DNA of 64,000 bases, taken from NCBI GenBank assembly GCA_964393325.1, contig CAYMTE010000005.1, forward strand, positions 10,938 through 74,937. The letters are read 5' to 3'. The stretch is from JBAZWV01 sp964393325. GTDB lineage: Bacteria > Patescibacteriota > Patescibacteriia > 2-12-FULL-60-25. The first letter of the stretch is position 1, and every line of letters starts with the position of its first letter. Below, one piece after another: positions 1 through 8,647 of this stretch. A program made the position numbers and the translations under genes. The notes beneath the pieces are model-generated. The model was not told the origin of the DNA and made no database searches. It worked only from the letters and a program-made list of their open reading frames with translations.

Positions 1-250
1 CACGGATTTCTTCACCGGGCGTTTGTGTTGTGTAGATCCCATTTTCATCGCGAAATGTGGGTGGTAGAACGCTGACGAACCGTCGTCCGGTTTGCGCATC
101 TGTTGAAACGGCTTCAGGCCCATCCAGGAGAGATGCTCGTTGCAGGGTTGCTTCGGCTTGTTTTGAAGAAGGGGGCGTGGCCGTTATTGGCGTGCGCATG
201 CAGCCGGCACCGAAGAGTACGAGGAGGAGTGCGAGAGCGAAATAGTTCAT
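1..250 (-). CDS. Lipoprotein, C-terminus cut by window edge
   Basis: Reading the minus strand from the ATG at 250 gives an open frame that runs off the left edge (83 codons). It begins MNYFALALLLVLFGAGCMRT, a short hydrophobic signal peptide ending in a lipobox (FGAGC), so the mature protein should be lipid-anchored at Cys17. After the anchor comes a Thr/Pro/Ser linker and then an unrecognised domain. The start is supported by a -10 hexamer TATTCT exactly 6 nt before the ATG, with no Shine-Dalgarno, as expected of a leaderless transcript. The function is unknown. Confidence 0.75.
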   Translation of the reverse strand, partial: MNYFALALLLVLFGAGCMRTPITATPPSSKQAEATLQRASLLDGPEAVSTDAQTGRRFVSVLPPTFRDENGIYTTQTPGEEIR

Positions 251-256
251 GCCAAA

Positions 257-262
257 AGAATA
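257..262 (-). promoter_or_regulatory. -10 hexamer of leaderless lipoprotein gene
   Basis: On the minus strand TATTCT is followed by 6 nt and then the ATG at 250. This matches the fixed -10/N6/start spacing seen at six other genes in the window. Confidence 0.5.
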
Positions 263-353
263 GCGCACGGAAAAGCGGTGCGCACGATGCAGGCGCCACG
301 ATCGCTGTTCGACGTAGACTAAAACAGGCAATATCCTGTTCGAAGACTACAGA

Positions 354-381
354 TTGACGGTATGGGTGTTGCTGCTATGCT
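354..381 (+). promoter_or_regulatory. Promoter of gene 388-795
   Basis: TTGACG (354-359), a 16-nt spacer, then TATGCT (376-381) preceded by TG one base upstream (extended -10). The ATG at 388 lies 6 nt after the -10, so transcription should begin at or next to the start codon. The rest of 251-353 holds nothing I can identify. Confidence 0.7.
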
Positions 382-387
382 GGGGCT

Positions 388-795
388 ATGGATACGGAAT
401 TTTTCTCGATGACCTACTCCCGGAAGGAGCTTCGTGAAATCTACGAGGCGTTATTGCTTCGGGGGATGCTTGAGGACGAACTTCGGCATGAAAAGGGGAT
501 GGAACCGATCGGACCACGTCCGCTGATGTTGCGTTTGGGTTCTCTCCTTCGAATGTCTGATGCGCAAATTGAGCGCATGACAGACGTGATGGATGGGAGT
601 TTATGGGAGCATGCGTGGTATGTATTTACCGACGAATGGGCGTGGTTCCGAGCTCGTCAGGATGTTGAAAAAGAGTTGCGGGGCACTGTGCTCACGGAAG
701 AAGCATTGCAGGAGAGGCTAGAACGAAAATACAACGAAGAGTTTGAACGCTACGTCAAAGAAATCGAGATGAAAGAACCTCGGAAAACCGTTTAG
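388..795 (+). CDS. Hypothetical protein, 135 aa, soluble, helical
   Basis: Not recognised. The protein is charged, without signal peptide or membrane segment, and rich in Glu, Arg and Leu. It is probably all-helical: the last ~45 residues (VEKELRG... to KEIEMKEP) read as one long amphipathic helix. The start at 388 is chosen because a promoter places the +1 there; an in-frame ATG at 409 is an alternative. The gene converges on the small membrane protein on the other strand, with a 4-nt overlap at the stops. Confidence 0.6.
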   Translation: MDTEFFSMTYSRKELREIYEALLLRGMLEDELRHEKGMEPIGPRPLMLRLGSLLRMSDAQIERMTDVMDGSLWEHAWYVFTDEWAWFRARQDVEKELRGTVLTEEALQERLERKYNEEFERYVKEIEMKEPRKTV

Positions 796-1034
796 TTTTT
801 TACGACGACGTCGGAGACGGAGATTGAGGTGTCGGACGTATGCGTCGTGGGGAATAGGGAACTCGCGCCTGGCAGCGAGGAGACGACGTAAAAAGCTGCC
901 CCGATAAAGAGGATCAAAAATGTCACGACAACGGCCATGAAGCTCTTGCCAAAATCTAAAATCGCGGGCGCGACGTAGAACACGAGATACGCGAGTCCAA
1001 GGATGAGGACGGCGACGATAAGTGGGAGAACCAT
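792..1034 (-). CDS. Small membrane protein with two TM segments, 80 aa
   Basis: Two hydrophobic segments fill most of the protein (about residues 1-24 and 30-51), followed by a Ser/Thr-rich tail of ~28 residues. No family is recognised. A longer frame starts at a TTG (1085), but the ATG at 1034 is preferred. It is preceded on the minus strand by TTGATT, a 17-nt spacer and TATGTT, with the start 9 nt downstream, so the TTG would lie upstream of the transcription start. There is no Shine-Dalgarno. It is divergent from the 523-residue membrane protein gene at 1123. Confidence 0.6.
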   Translation of the reverse strand: MVLPLIVAVLILGLAYLVFYVAPAILDFGKSFMAVVVTFLILFIGAAFYVVSSLPGASSLFPTTHTSDTSISVSDVVVKN

Positions 1035-1122
1035 ACTATTTCGAACATACGGCAAGATGAAAGAAAAATCAAGTCCACTAGGCAAGGTGACCCAAAACCG
1101 TTAGGCTTCTATCCATTGTCGT

Positions 1123-2694
1123 ATGGACGCGATTTCTCGCAGTCATGCTGGTCAAATCCTTGGCGCACTGCGCAGTATTCCGGTGCAGATGGGCTCAGAG
1201 GGATCGCGTATCACCGTGAATGAAACGGTGGGTAAATTTTCGTTTTTGTACGAGCGCATCCGGAACGCTGTTGATTACAAGGACGAACATCTTCACCGCA
1301 AGGCGGCGATTCAGCGAATTTTAAAACGGCAGCTTATTTTGGAATCAAGCCCTGCGGTTATTGCAGAGCGGCTTATTCGTGAGCTTATCGGGGCTCGATA
1401 TCTCCCTAACGCGGTTCTCCCCGAGTCGCTTATCGAGGATGTCGCGCAGCACGTACGGAAGTATAACGCGATTCGATCCATCCGTGCCGGAACGGATCGC
1501 CATGCGGATTGGTTGAATGGGATCCTTGCTGTCGAAATTGAGGAATTGTTGGTAGATGCGACAGGGGAGAAGGCGCTGGTTACGTTTTTGTATGAACGGT
1601 TGGCGGACCGGATTCGAGTTCGCGGCGCGCAGATCGATGAAACGGAGCGCCGATTGCAAGTCTATGTTGCGTGTTATCGCTCGATTGTGAAGGCGGACGA
1701 TGACATGCTGGGCTATAAACTATTGCGCGCATATCTGCCGGAGTGGCTTCGTCCAGACGAGTGGATCCAGCATCCTCGTCCGATTGCAGAACGGCTTGTT
1801 GCGGTGGATTTGCGGATTCGGGGTCGATTGCGCCACCCGCTTGCACAACGTTTTTTGCGAACGGTAAAACCGCATGCGGTCTCGCTTTGTCTCTTGCGAG
1901 ATGTTCTTCAAGAGGCGAAGGCGGATGCGGCTTCATTGCTTGAAAAACCGGATGCGCTCAAGGCGCATCTTGCTCGACATGCGGAAGAAAAATATGCCGA
2001 AGCACGAGCAAAACTGCGTCGTGGGACGGTTCGCGCTATGGTCTATTTGTTTTTAACGAAGATGATCGTGGCGCTATTGCTTGAATTGCCCATCGAGTTT
2101 TTGTGGTATCGAGAAGTCTCCTTTGTTTCATTATTGATTAATTTGCTGTTCCCGCCGGTTATTATGTTTTTTGTTGGACGGCTTATTCGCGTTCCGGGGA
2201 AGGATAATACGGAGCGTTTGGTTCATGGGGTGATGGAGCTCCTTTCTTCCGGGGAGATGCCAATGCGAGAGATTCGTGTGCCTACGCCAAAGAAGGGTCT
2301 AGCGAGAGTGCTTTTTGGCCTTGCATATGCCGGGACGTTCTTGTTGAGTTTTGGTCTCGTTGCCGCCATGTTGGATGCGCTTTCCTTCACGTGGATCTCG
2401 TCCTGTATTTTTGTCTTCTTTTTGTGTGTGGTGAGCTTTTTCGGATTTCGCCTTCGTCTTACCTCTCGAGAGATGGTTGTTGTCGAAGAAAAGCAAAGTA
2501 TCACAGCTATGTTCATTGACTTTCTTTCGTTGCCCATCCTTCGAGCGGGACGCTGGCTCTCGCAGACGATTAGTCGATTGAATGTCTTTTTATTCGTCTT
2601 TGATTTCTTGTTTGAAGCGCCTTTTAAGTTGTTTCTTTCTATCCTTGAGGAGTGGTTTTCGTTCCTCAAAGAGAAACGAGATGAATTGCAATAA
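1123..2694 (+). CDS. Conserved-looking membrane protein, 523 aa
   Basis: Unrecognised. The N-terminal ~300 residues are soluble, charged and helical. The C-terminal part holds membrane segments: a pair around residues 306-352 (VYLFLTKMIVALLLELPIEF, then the LLINLLFPPVIMFFVGRLI stretch), another pair around 395-445, and an amphipathic hydrophobic tail near 470-510. The architecture suggests a cytoplasmic domain tethered to the inner membrane. A GTGACC / N17 / TATCCA promoter lies 7 nt before the ATG and there is no Shine-Dalgarno. tgt follows after only 9 nt, so the two are probably cotranscribed. Confidence 0.7.
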   Translation: MDAISRSHAGQILGALRSIPVQMGSEGSRITVNETVGKFSFLYERIRNAVDYKDEHLHRKAAIQRILKRQLILESSPAVIAERLIRELIGARYLPNAVLPESLIEDVAQHVRKYNAIRSIRAGTDRHADWLNGILAVEIEELLVDATGEKALVTFLYERLADRIRVRGAQIDETERRLQVYVACYRSIVKADDDMLGYKLLRAYLPEWLRPDEWIQHPRPIAERLVAVDLRIRGRLRHPLAQRFLRTVKPHAVSLCLLRDVLQEAKADAASLLEKPDALKAHLARHAEEKYAEARAKLRRGTVRAMVYLFLTKMIVALLLELPIEFLWYREVSFVSLLINLLFPPVIMFFVGRLIRVPGKDNTERLVHGVMELLSSGEMPMREIRVPTPKKGLARVLFGLAYAGTFLLSFGLVAAMLDALSFTWISSCIFVFFLCVVSFFGFRLRLTSREMVVVEEKQSITAMFIDFLSLPILRAGRWLSQTISRLNVFLFVFDFLFEAPFKLFLSILEEWFSFLKEKRDELQ

Positions 2695-2703
2695 TATCCT
2701 CCT

Positions 2704-3828
2704 ATGTTTCAACTGAAGCTTACCTCGAAGCGTTCCGGTGCTCGCCGCGGAATTCTTTCCACGCCGCATGGTGATTTGCAGACGCCATTTTTCATGCCGA
2801 TTGCAACCAAGGGAGCGGTAAAGACAATCTCATCGTTTGATGTGGAACGAATTGGAAGTCCGATTCTGTTATCGAACACATATCACCTGTATTTACGGCC
2901 AGGAATGGAGACGATGGAACGCATGGGTGGTCTCCACCGATTCATGTCGTGGAACGGAGCGCTCCTCACGGATTCAGGAGGGTATCAAGTATTCTCGCTC
3001 GCAAGCATGCGAAAGATCACGGATGAGGGTGCGCTGTTCGCGTCGCATATTGACGGCTCACGTCATCTGTTGACGCCGGAACTATCGATGAAGATTCAAC
3101 AGACGATTGGGAGCGATATCGCGATGGTTCTCGACGAATGCACGCCTGCTGGATCGTCGGCAGCGTATCTGAAAGATTCACTCGCGCGGACGATTCGCTG
3201 GGCAGACCGTTCGAAGGTTGCGTTTGAATCCGGGAGATCTTCATCGAATAACAAAGGTGCTCAATTGTTTGGTATCGTTCAGGGCGGTACAGATGCCGAG
3301 CTTCGAACGGCGCATGCGCAAGAGTTGATGAAGATCGGGTTTGACGGTTACGCGATCGGAGGTCTGTCGGTTGGGGAGCCATTTGAGGATGCCTGCCGAA
3401 TGGTTTCTACGCTGCATGATGTTCTACCGACTGATCGGCCACGGTATTTCATGGGGGGAGCAAAGCCGCATGAGATCGTAGAATATGTACGACGGGGGAT
3501 TGATATGCTGGATTGCGTTCTCCCTACACGAAACGCCCGGCACGGGCACGTGTACCGGTTCGTTCATGATGACCTGACACGTCCGGATTTTTACGAAGTC
3601 CTGCATCTTACGAATGAAGGGTTGAAGACGGATGAACGTCCCTTGGTCGAGTTCGTAGAAGGGGATGCTATTGCAGAAGAGCTGTCTCGTTATTCGCTGG
3701 CGTATATTCGTCATCTCTTTACGGTTGAGGAAATGCTCGGTCAGCGTCTCGCGACGCTTGCGAATGTCCGGTTCTACGTAGAGCTCATGGCTCGAATTCG
3801 CACAGCGATTGATGCGGGAACGCTCTAG
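2704..3828 (+). CDS. tgt: tRNA-guanine transglycosylase, zinc-site cysteines missing
   Basis: Exchanges guanine-34 in tRNAs with GUN anticodons for a queuine precursor. The TIM-barrel signatures are all present: DSGGYQVFSL with the active-site Asp, GIVQGG, IGGLSVGEP, FMGGAKPHEI and DCVLPTRNARHGH. The odd point is the C-terminal zinc site. Bacterial Tgt normally has CxCxxC shortly before YSRAYLxHL. Here the matching stretch (about residues 316-338) reads VEGDAIAEELSRYSLAYIRHL; the three cysteines are gone and only the His remains. The rest aligns to the end of the family (374 aa), so this is not a truncation. It starts 9 nt after the upstream gene, without a Shine-Dalgarno. Confidence 0.93.
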   Translation: MFQLKLTSKRSGARRGILSTPHGDLQTPFFMPIATKGAVKTISSFDVERIGSPILLSNTYHLYLRPGMETMERMGGLHRFMSWNGALLTDSGGYQVFSLASMRKITDEGALFASHIDGSRHLLTPELSMKIQQTIGSDIAMVLDECTPAGSSAAYLKDSLARTIRWADRSKVAFESGRSSSNNKGAQLFGIVQGGTDAELRTAHAQELMKIGFDGYAIGGLSVGEPFEDACRMVSTLHDVLPTDRPRYFMGGAKPHEIVEYVRRGIDMLDCVLPTRNARHGHVYRFVHDDLTRPDFYEVLHLTNEGLKTDERPLVEFVEGDAIAEELSRYSLAYIRHLFTVEEMLGQRLATLANVRFYVELMARIRTAIDAGTL

Positions 3829-3840
3829 AAAAAATGGGGA

Positions 3841-3869
3841 TTGACCTCTAAAAAAACCGGGAGCATACT
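3841..3869 (+). promoter_or_regulatory. Promoter and SD leader of gene 3932-4534
   Basis: TTGACC (3841-3846), a 17-nt spacer, CATACT (3864-3869). A leader of about 55 nt follows with a strong Shine-Dalgarno GGAGGTG at 3920-3926, ideally spaced from the ATG at 3932. Confidence 0.7.
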
Positions 3870-3931
3870 GGTGTCTTCCGTTTCTCAAGAGAGGAGCGGA
3901 TACGCCCTTTTTATCACATGGAGGTGAACCG

Positions 3932-4534
3932 ATGCCCTTGAGAAAGAGCGATGCCCAGAGCGTACTTCGTTCCATGCGTCGTGGAGGTGTCCTCTGTGAC
4001 GTCGATACACACCGGCTGGATGCCCAGCACGGTGTCATCCTTGTTGCCTGCGGAGACGGAGATCAGTTTCACGATCTCTTCGGGTACAAGGCATCCATCC
4101 TCGCACCTCAGCAGAACGACGTGCCGCCCCGGATCCATCCGCTCACGCTAAACGGGGGCGCATTGTTGATCCCGGAAGAGTCTCCGTTCAACACGGAGAT
4201 TCCATACGATCAGGTGTTGCTCCAAAATATCGACGGAGCAATGAACTTGAAGGGGATTCGCACGGTCGCGGTGTACGTCCACGCGCCGTGCGGTATGGCG
4301 CGTACCGCGAATCTTGATATCGCGGACGTCATTCGTCTCCTTGTGTCTGCGAAGCGGCGCATTCGGCGTGAGCTGGAGCGCCCGGGCCTCCATGTGGCGG
4401 CGTTTTGCCATGTGGATTGGCTTGAGGGGAAGCGGACCTACTTTGTGTCCGGCGACGCATGGGATATCTGGAAAGAGTCCCCGCCGCTTTCAACCGCTGC
4501 CACGCATCGATCCTCCTGTGAATTCGAGTCGTAA
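3932..4534 (+). CDS. Carbonic-anhydrase-like protein with degenerate motif, 200 aa
   Basis: Not a family I can name firmly. It shows the spaced pattern of beta-class carbonic anhydrase zinc ligands: C40-G-D42-G-D44 (canonical CxDxR, with Arg replaced by Asp) and H117-A-P-C120 (canonical HxxC). A glycine-rich turn LNGGALLIP (72-81) falls where that class has its conserved Gly/Ala loop. Basic helices follow (131-150), then a His/Cys patch FCHVDW. The next gene carries the canonical form of the same motifs. This gene has its own promoter, Shine-Dalgarno and terminator, unlike its housekeeping neighbours. A zinc-binding fold is inferred; catalysis is doubtful without the Arg. Confidence 0.6.
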   Translation: MPLRKSDAQSVLRSMRRGGVLCDVDTHRLDAQHGVILVACGDGDQFHDLFGYKASILAPQQNDVPPRIHPLTLNGGALLIPEESPFNTEIPYDQVLLQNIDGAMNLKGIRTVAVYVHAPCGMARTANLDIADVIRLLVSAKRRIRRELERPGLHVAAFCHVDWLEGKRTYFVSGDAWDIWKESPPLSTAATHRSSCEFES

Positions 4535-4572
4535 GCTCTCATTACTCCTCGTTGTCTAGACGGGAACTCTTC

Positions 4573-4595
4573 CGAGCCTTCATGGCTCGTTTTTA
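4573..4595 (+). terminator. Rho-independent terminator after 3932-4534
   Basis: Stem CGAGCC / GGCTCG with a TTCAT loop, followed by TTTTTA. Confidence 0.8.
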
Positions 4596-4651
4596 TATCA
4601 TTAACTCTTGTCAGAGTGGTCGTCCTCCGGTACCATCACGCTACATTTTGT

Positions 4652-5698
4652 ATGTCGATTCTCCCCATTCAAGAGCGAATTTTTCAAATCAACGCCGAGC
4701 AGTCTAAGCGATACGTTGATGAAGAGGCGGCACGGCGTCGCTATTGGGCAGAGCACACGACGTTTTTTGCCTGCGTAAAATGCATGGATGGTCGTGTACT
4801 TTTTCCGTCGATGACGAAAACGCCGATCGGGATCGTAAAACCATTTCGTGCCATCGGTGGAAAGTTTAACGTTTGGTGGCCGAGTTTTCTTGGGCGTGTT
4901 CGGCATTGGACGGATAAGGGGATGATGCGCGGGAGTCGGAGCGTAATGTTTGTAACCTATCATTACAGTGCGAGCGATGCGCATCTTGGGTGTGCGGGAT
5001 GGAAGTACGACACGAAAGCGGCTCGTGCGCATGCGGAGCAGCTTCAGCGCGATCTTTCGTACGTGTTCGGCGAACAGCTAACGGCGATCGTTGCAGGCGT
5101 TGAAACAGACAAAGATCTGTTGGTTCTTCATGGTCCGCAAGGGGATATTTCCGGGAAGTCCGTCGTGTCGATGACAAAAGAAGACGTCTTTGCGGAACTG
5201 CAGAAAGTTTTTCCAGGAATGGAAGAACGAGTCGCTGCAGACATCGTGCCATTTTTACTTGGAAACGCGGCGCGATATCAGGAGTTGGTTCAGCATCCAC
5301 GAGAGATACAGGAGATGGGGCATAATGAGCGCGTCATTGCCATTGGTCAGGGATTTGACTGGCTCGCAGACGCGAACGTGGCGCTGATCATTAACGACGC
5401 GGACCCAAATCTCGCGGATTCTATCCGCGTCGCGGGTTCCTTGATCGAAAAGAATCTTGCGCATGCAGCGGAAAACGATCATGCGACGATCTGCACATCG
5501 ATTCCGTATCGTGAACCGGGAATGGATTATCGTCAGGCGGTTGCTCGGGCGATTGGACTTCGCCGCTTTGCAGAGAGCATCCTCTCCGAGAGCGCGCCGA
5601 CATTGATGGCGTCAGGAAAGCTTGAATCCATGGCGGCGGTTATGTGGGAACCGAGTAAGCGTATCGAACGGGTAGACGACTCGTTGTTGAGTGAGTAA
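4652..5698 (+). CDS. Carbonic-anhydrase-like protein (CsoSCA/beta-class motifs), 348 aa
   Basis: Shows the zinc and dyad signature of beta-class carbonic anhydrases: C44-M-D46-G-R48 (CxDxR), then H104 and H111-L-G-C114 (HxxC), the last inside HLGCAGWKYDT. A loop FRAIGGKF (65-72) resembles the conserved R-x-AG loop. The HLGCAGxKxDT context recalls the carboxysome shell enzyme family CsoSCA, but no carboxysome genes are near. The expected reaction would be CO2 hydration; activity is inferred from motifs only. I chose the ATG at 4652 over 4616 because TTGTCA / N17 / TACCAT lies at about 4614-4642, which would put the earlier ATG inside the promoter. uvrD-like follows after 9 nt. Confidence 0.65.
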   Translation: MSILPIQERIFQINAEQSKRYVDEEAARRRYWAEHTTFFACVKCMDGRVLFPSMTKTPIGIVKPFRAIGGKFNVWWPSFLGRVRHWTDKGMMRGSRSVMFVTYHYSASDAHLGCAGWKYDTKAARAHAEQLQRDLSYVFGEQLTAIVAGVETDKDLLVLHGPQGDISGKSVVSMTKEDVFAELQKVFPGMEERVAADIVPFLLGNAARYQELVQHPREIQEMGHNERVIAIGQGFDWLADANVALIINDADPNLADSIRVAGSLIEKNLAHAAENDHATICTSIPYREPGMDYRQAVARAIGLRRFAESILSESAPTLMASGKLESMAAVMWEPSKRIERVDDSLLSE

Positions 5699-5707
5699 TC
5701 TGAAAAA

Positions 5708-8644
5708 ATGCCCGACATCCTCGAGGGGTTAAACGAGGCGCAGGTTGCCGCCGTGACGCATCAGGACGGACCGCTTTTGATTGTCGCGGGTGCGGGAACC
5801 GGAAAGACGACCGTGCTTGCGAGACGTTATGCATGGCTGTTGCAGAGCGCACAAGGCGTGAGTACGGAAAATATCCTCGCGCTGACGTTTACAGAAAAGG
5901 CGGCGGAAGAAATGGAGGATCGCGTTCTGCAGCTTCTGCCGAACGGGGCATACGATTTTTGGATCTCAACGTTTCACGGATTTTGCCAGCGCATTCTCGA
6001 GGAGTTCGCATTGGAGATTGGTCTTCCGAACCACGTTCGTCTTCTCACGGAAACAGATGCATGGCTCATGCTCAAACGCCATATCGATGAGCTGCCGTTG
6101 AACCACTTTCGTCCACTCGGGAATCCTGTAAAATTTTTTGCCGGTCTCCTCCGGCATATCTCGCGTGCAAAAGACGAGGGCGTAACAGTTGAGCAGTACT
6201 TGGAATTCGCTCGGAATGCGGTTTTAGACAAGGATGCGGAGACGGCGGATGCGGAGCGAGCGCGGCTCCAGGAACTTGCCGACATGTATGCCACATATCG
6301 CAAGTTATTGCGGGATGAGGGTGCGATGGATTTTGGCGACCTTATCGTCGAAACGCTTCGCTTGCTGCAAGAGCGTCCCGCGGTGCTTGCGGAGCTTCGA
6401 CGGCGATTTCCGTACATCATGGTGGATGAATTTCAAGATACGAACGGCGCGCAATATGAGCTGGTAAAATTAATCGCCGGCAAGGAGCGTAACCTCACAG
6501 TTGTGGGGGATGATGACCAGGCGATTTATAAATTTCGCGGCGCATCACTCGCGAATATTCTTCAGTTTCGCGATGACTTTCCCGACGCAGCGACGATTGC
6601 CCTCACCGAGAATTACCGATCTCGCCAAGAGATTTTGGATGCTGCGTACCGCTTTATTCAAAAGAATGACCCGCATCGTCTCGAAGTGAAGCTCGCCGAA
6701 TCCGGTTTGTCGAAGCGGTTAACGGCGGCGCGCGGGGGCGGCGGAGCGGTTGCCGTGCATTGGTATCGATCATTGGATGAGGAATGTGAAGCAGTCGCAA
6801 AGGAGATTGCAAATATTCATGCACGGGGCGACGTGTCGTGGAATGATATTGCGATCCTTGTTCGTTCGAATGATGGCGCGGTTCCATTTGTTCAGGCGCT
6901 TGAGCGGCATGGGATTCCGTTTCGATTTTTCGCGATGCGCGGTCTCTATGCGAAACCCCTGATTGTCGATATTCTGTCGCTCCTACGCCTATGTGACAGC
7001 GCACATGATTCTCCCTCGGTATGGCGCGTTCTTTCGATGGAGGTCATCGGAATGGGGGTACGAGATGCGGCGGAATTCGTGCAATATGCGAATCGAAAAG
7101 GGATTCCACTTTGGACGGCGATCACGCAGGCGGCAGTTGTTCCTGGGATTAGCGAACAGGGGCTGAAGCGAGCAGCATTTTTTGTGACACTGGTTCAAAA
7201 ATTGGCAGAAACGGCCAAGCGCGAAAAGCCACTCCGTGTTTTTCAGATCGCCCTACAGGAGTCCGGTTTGCTTGCGGCGATCATGAAGCGTCCGGAACAG
7301 GAGAAGTTGGAATCAATTGGTTTTTTGAACGGGTTTGCGGATCGAATCAAGCGGTATGAGTCCATGACGCACGGGCCAACGCTGAAGGGGTTGTTGGATG
7401 ATGTGCGACTCGAGATTGAGAGCGGGGAAGAGGGCGCGCTTGCTGCGGACCCGGATGCTGGTCCGGAGCTCGTAAAGGTCATGACGGTTCATGCTTCTAA
7501 AGGTCTCGAATTTTCGCACGTCTTCGTGGTTTCCATGGTTGACCAGCGTTTTCCGACACGTCCTCGATCCGAAGCGATCCCGCTCCCGGACGGCTTGGTA
7601 AAAGAGCGTCTCCCCGACGGCGATGCACATCTCGAGGAAGAACGTCGATTGTTATACGTCGCGATGACGCGAGCGAAGGATTCGTTGACGCTGACCGGCG
7701 CCGCGGCGTATGGCGGAGCGCGTCAAAAAAAGCCATCGATATTTTTAGCCGAGGCTGGACTTGATGCCGAGCATCGATCGATTGAAGGAGGGGATGCACT
7801 TGCACTCACCGTTCAGGATGTCCTTTCGACGCAGGAGGAGACGGAACGGGAAGTGTTTCAGCTTAAACGACGTTTTTCGTTTACCCAGCTCGCAGCGTTC
7901 CGGAACTGCCCGCTGCAGTATAAGTTTGCGCACGTCTATCGTATTCCGATTTTAGGGTCCTTTCAGAAAAGCTTTGGTCAGTCTATCCATCTTGCCTTTC
8001 ACGATATTTTAAAGCTCCATCAGGATCGGGGAGCTTCTCGTCAATCGACGTTGTTTGACGCGCCGTCTGCTGAGCCGATGCAGGGATTTCGGGTAACGCT
8101 TGAGGAGGCGCTACAGATCTTTGAGGATCGTTGGATTGATGAATGGTACAAGGACCGGGCGCAACATGATCTTTTCAAAAAAGAGGGACGTGACGCCGTG
8201 AGACGGATGTGGCAGCTGTGGAATGAGAATCCGCCAAACGTATTCGCACTCGAGCAGCCGTTCGATTGGCGGCTCGATGATCATTCGATTAAGGGGAGTG
8301 TTGATCGCATTGATCGCGTGCCGGAAGGAATGGCGATTTACGATTATAAAACAGGTACGCCAAAATCAACGGATGATCTTGAACGAAAAGATAAGGAGCA
8401 GCTCTGGTTGTATCAAATGGCGATGGAAGAGCGGGGACTTCCTATTGCAAAGCTCGCATACATCTATGTTCGCAGCGGAGAGCTTGCGGAGGTGGATATC
8501 CTGCAGGGCGAAGCGCGAGAGGCGTTTCGTGAGGATATCCAAGGTCGAATGGCGGAGATATTGTTATCTCGCTTCCCGGCCAAGCCATCGAAATTCACCT
8601 GCGATTACTGTGACTTCAAAGGGATTTGTGAACATCGCGCATAA
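5708..8644 (+). CDS. UvrD/AddA-like helicase with C-terminal Fe-S PD-(D/E)XK nuclease
   Basis: A superfamily 1A helicase of 978 residues: Walker A GAGTGKTT (28-35), Walker B MVDEFQDTN, motif III VVGDDDQAIYKFRGAS, motif V VMTVHASKGLEFSHVFVV and motif VI LLYVAMTRAKDSL. The last ~270 residues form a RecB/Cas4-type nuclease. It opens with RNCPLQYKF, contains GSVDRIDR and YDYKTG (active-site Asp and Lys), and ends with CDYCDFKGIC. The first Cys plus the last three match the four Fe-S ligands of AddB/Cas4-type nucleases. The likely role is double-strand-break end processing or repair. It follows the carbonic-anhydrase-like gene after 9 nt and precedes the DUF721 gene by 3 nt. Confidence 0.9.
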   Translation: MPDILEGLNEAQVAAVTHQDGPLLIVAGAGTGKTTVLARRYAWLLQSAQGVSTENILALTFTEKAAEEMEDRVLQLLPNGAYDFWISTFHGFCQRILEEFALEIGLPNHVRLLTETDAWLMLKRHIDELPLNHFRPLGNPVKFFAGLLRHISRAKDEGVTVEQYLEFARNAVLDKDAETADAERARLQELADMYATYRKLLRDEGAMDFGDLIVETLRLLQERPAVLAELRRRFPYIMVDEFQDTNGAQYELVKLIAGKERNLTVVGDDDQAIYKFRGASLANILQFRDDFPDAATIALTENYRSRQEILDAAYRFIQKNDPHRLEVKLAESGLSKRLTAARGGGGAVAVHWYRSLDEECEAVAKEIANIHARGDVSWNDIAILVRSNDGAVPFVQALERHGIPFRFFAMRGLYAKPLIVDILSLLRLCDSAHDSPSVWRVLSMEVIGMGVRDAAEFVQYANRKGIPLWTAITQAAVVPGISEQGLKRAAFFVTLVQKLAETAKREKPLRVFQIALQESGLLAAIMKRPEQEKLESIGFLNGFADRIKRYESMTHGPTLKGLLDDVRLEIESGEEGALAADPDAGPELVKVMTVHASKGLEFSHVFVVSMVDQRFPTRPRSEAIPLPDGLVKERLPDGDAHLEEERRLLYVAMTRAKDSLTLTGAAAYGGARQKKPSIFLAEAGLDAEHRSIEGGDALALTVQDVLSTQEETEREVFQLKRRFSFTQLAAFRNCPLQYKFAHVYRIPILGSFQKSFGQSIHLAFHDILKLHQDRGASRQSTLFDAPSAEPMQGFRVTLEEALQIFEDRWIDEWYKDRAQHDLFKKEGRDAVRRMWQLWNENPPNVFALEQPFDWRLDDHSIKGSVDRIDRVPEGMAIYDYKTGTPKSTDDLERKDKEQLWLYQMAMEERGLPIAKLAYIYVRSGELAEVDILQGEAREAFREDIQGRMAEILLSRFPAKPSKFTCDYCDFKGICEHRA

Positions 8645-8647
8645 GAT

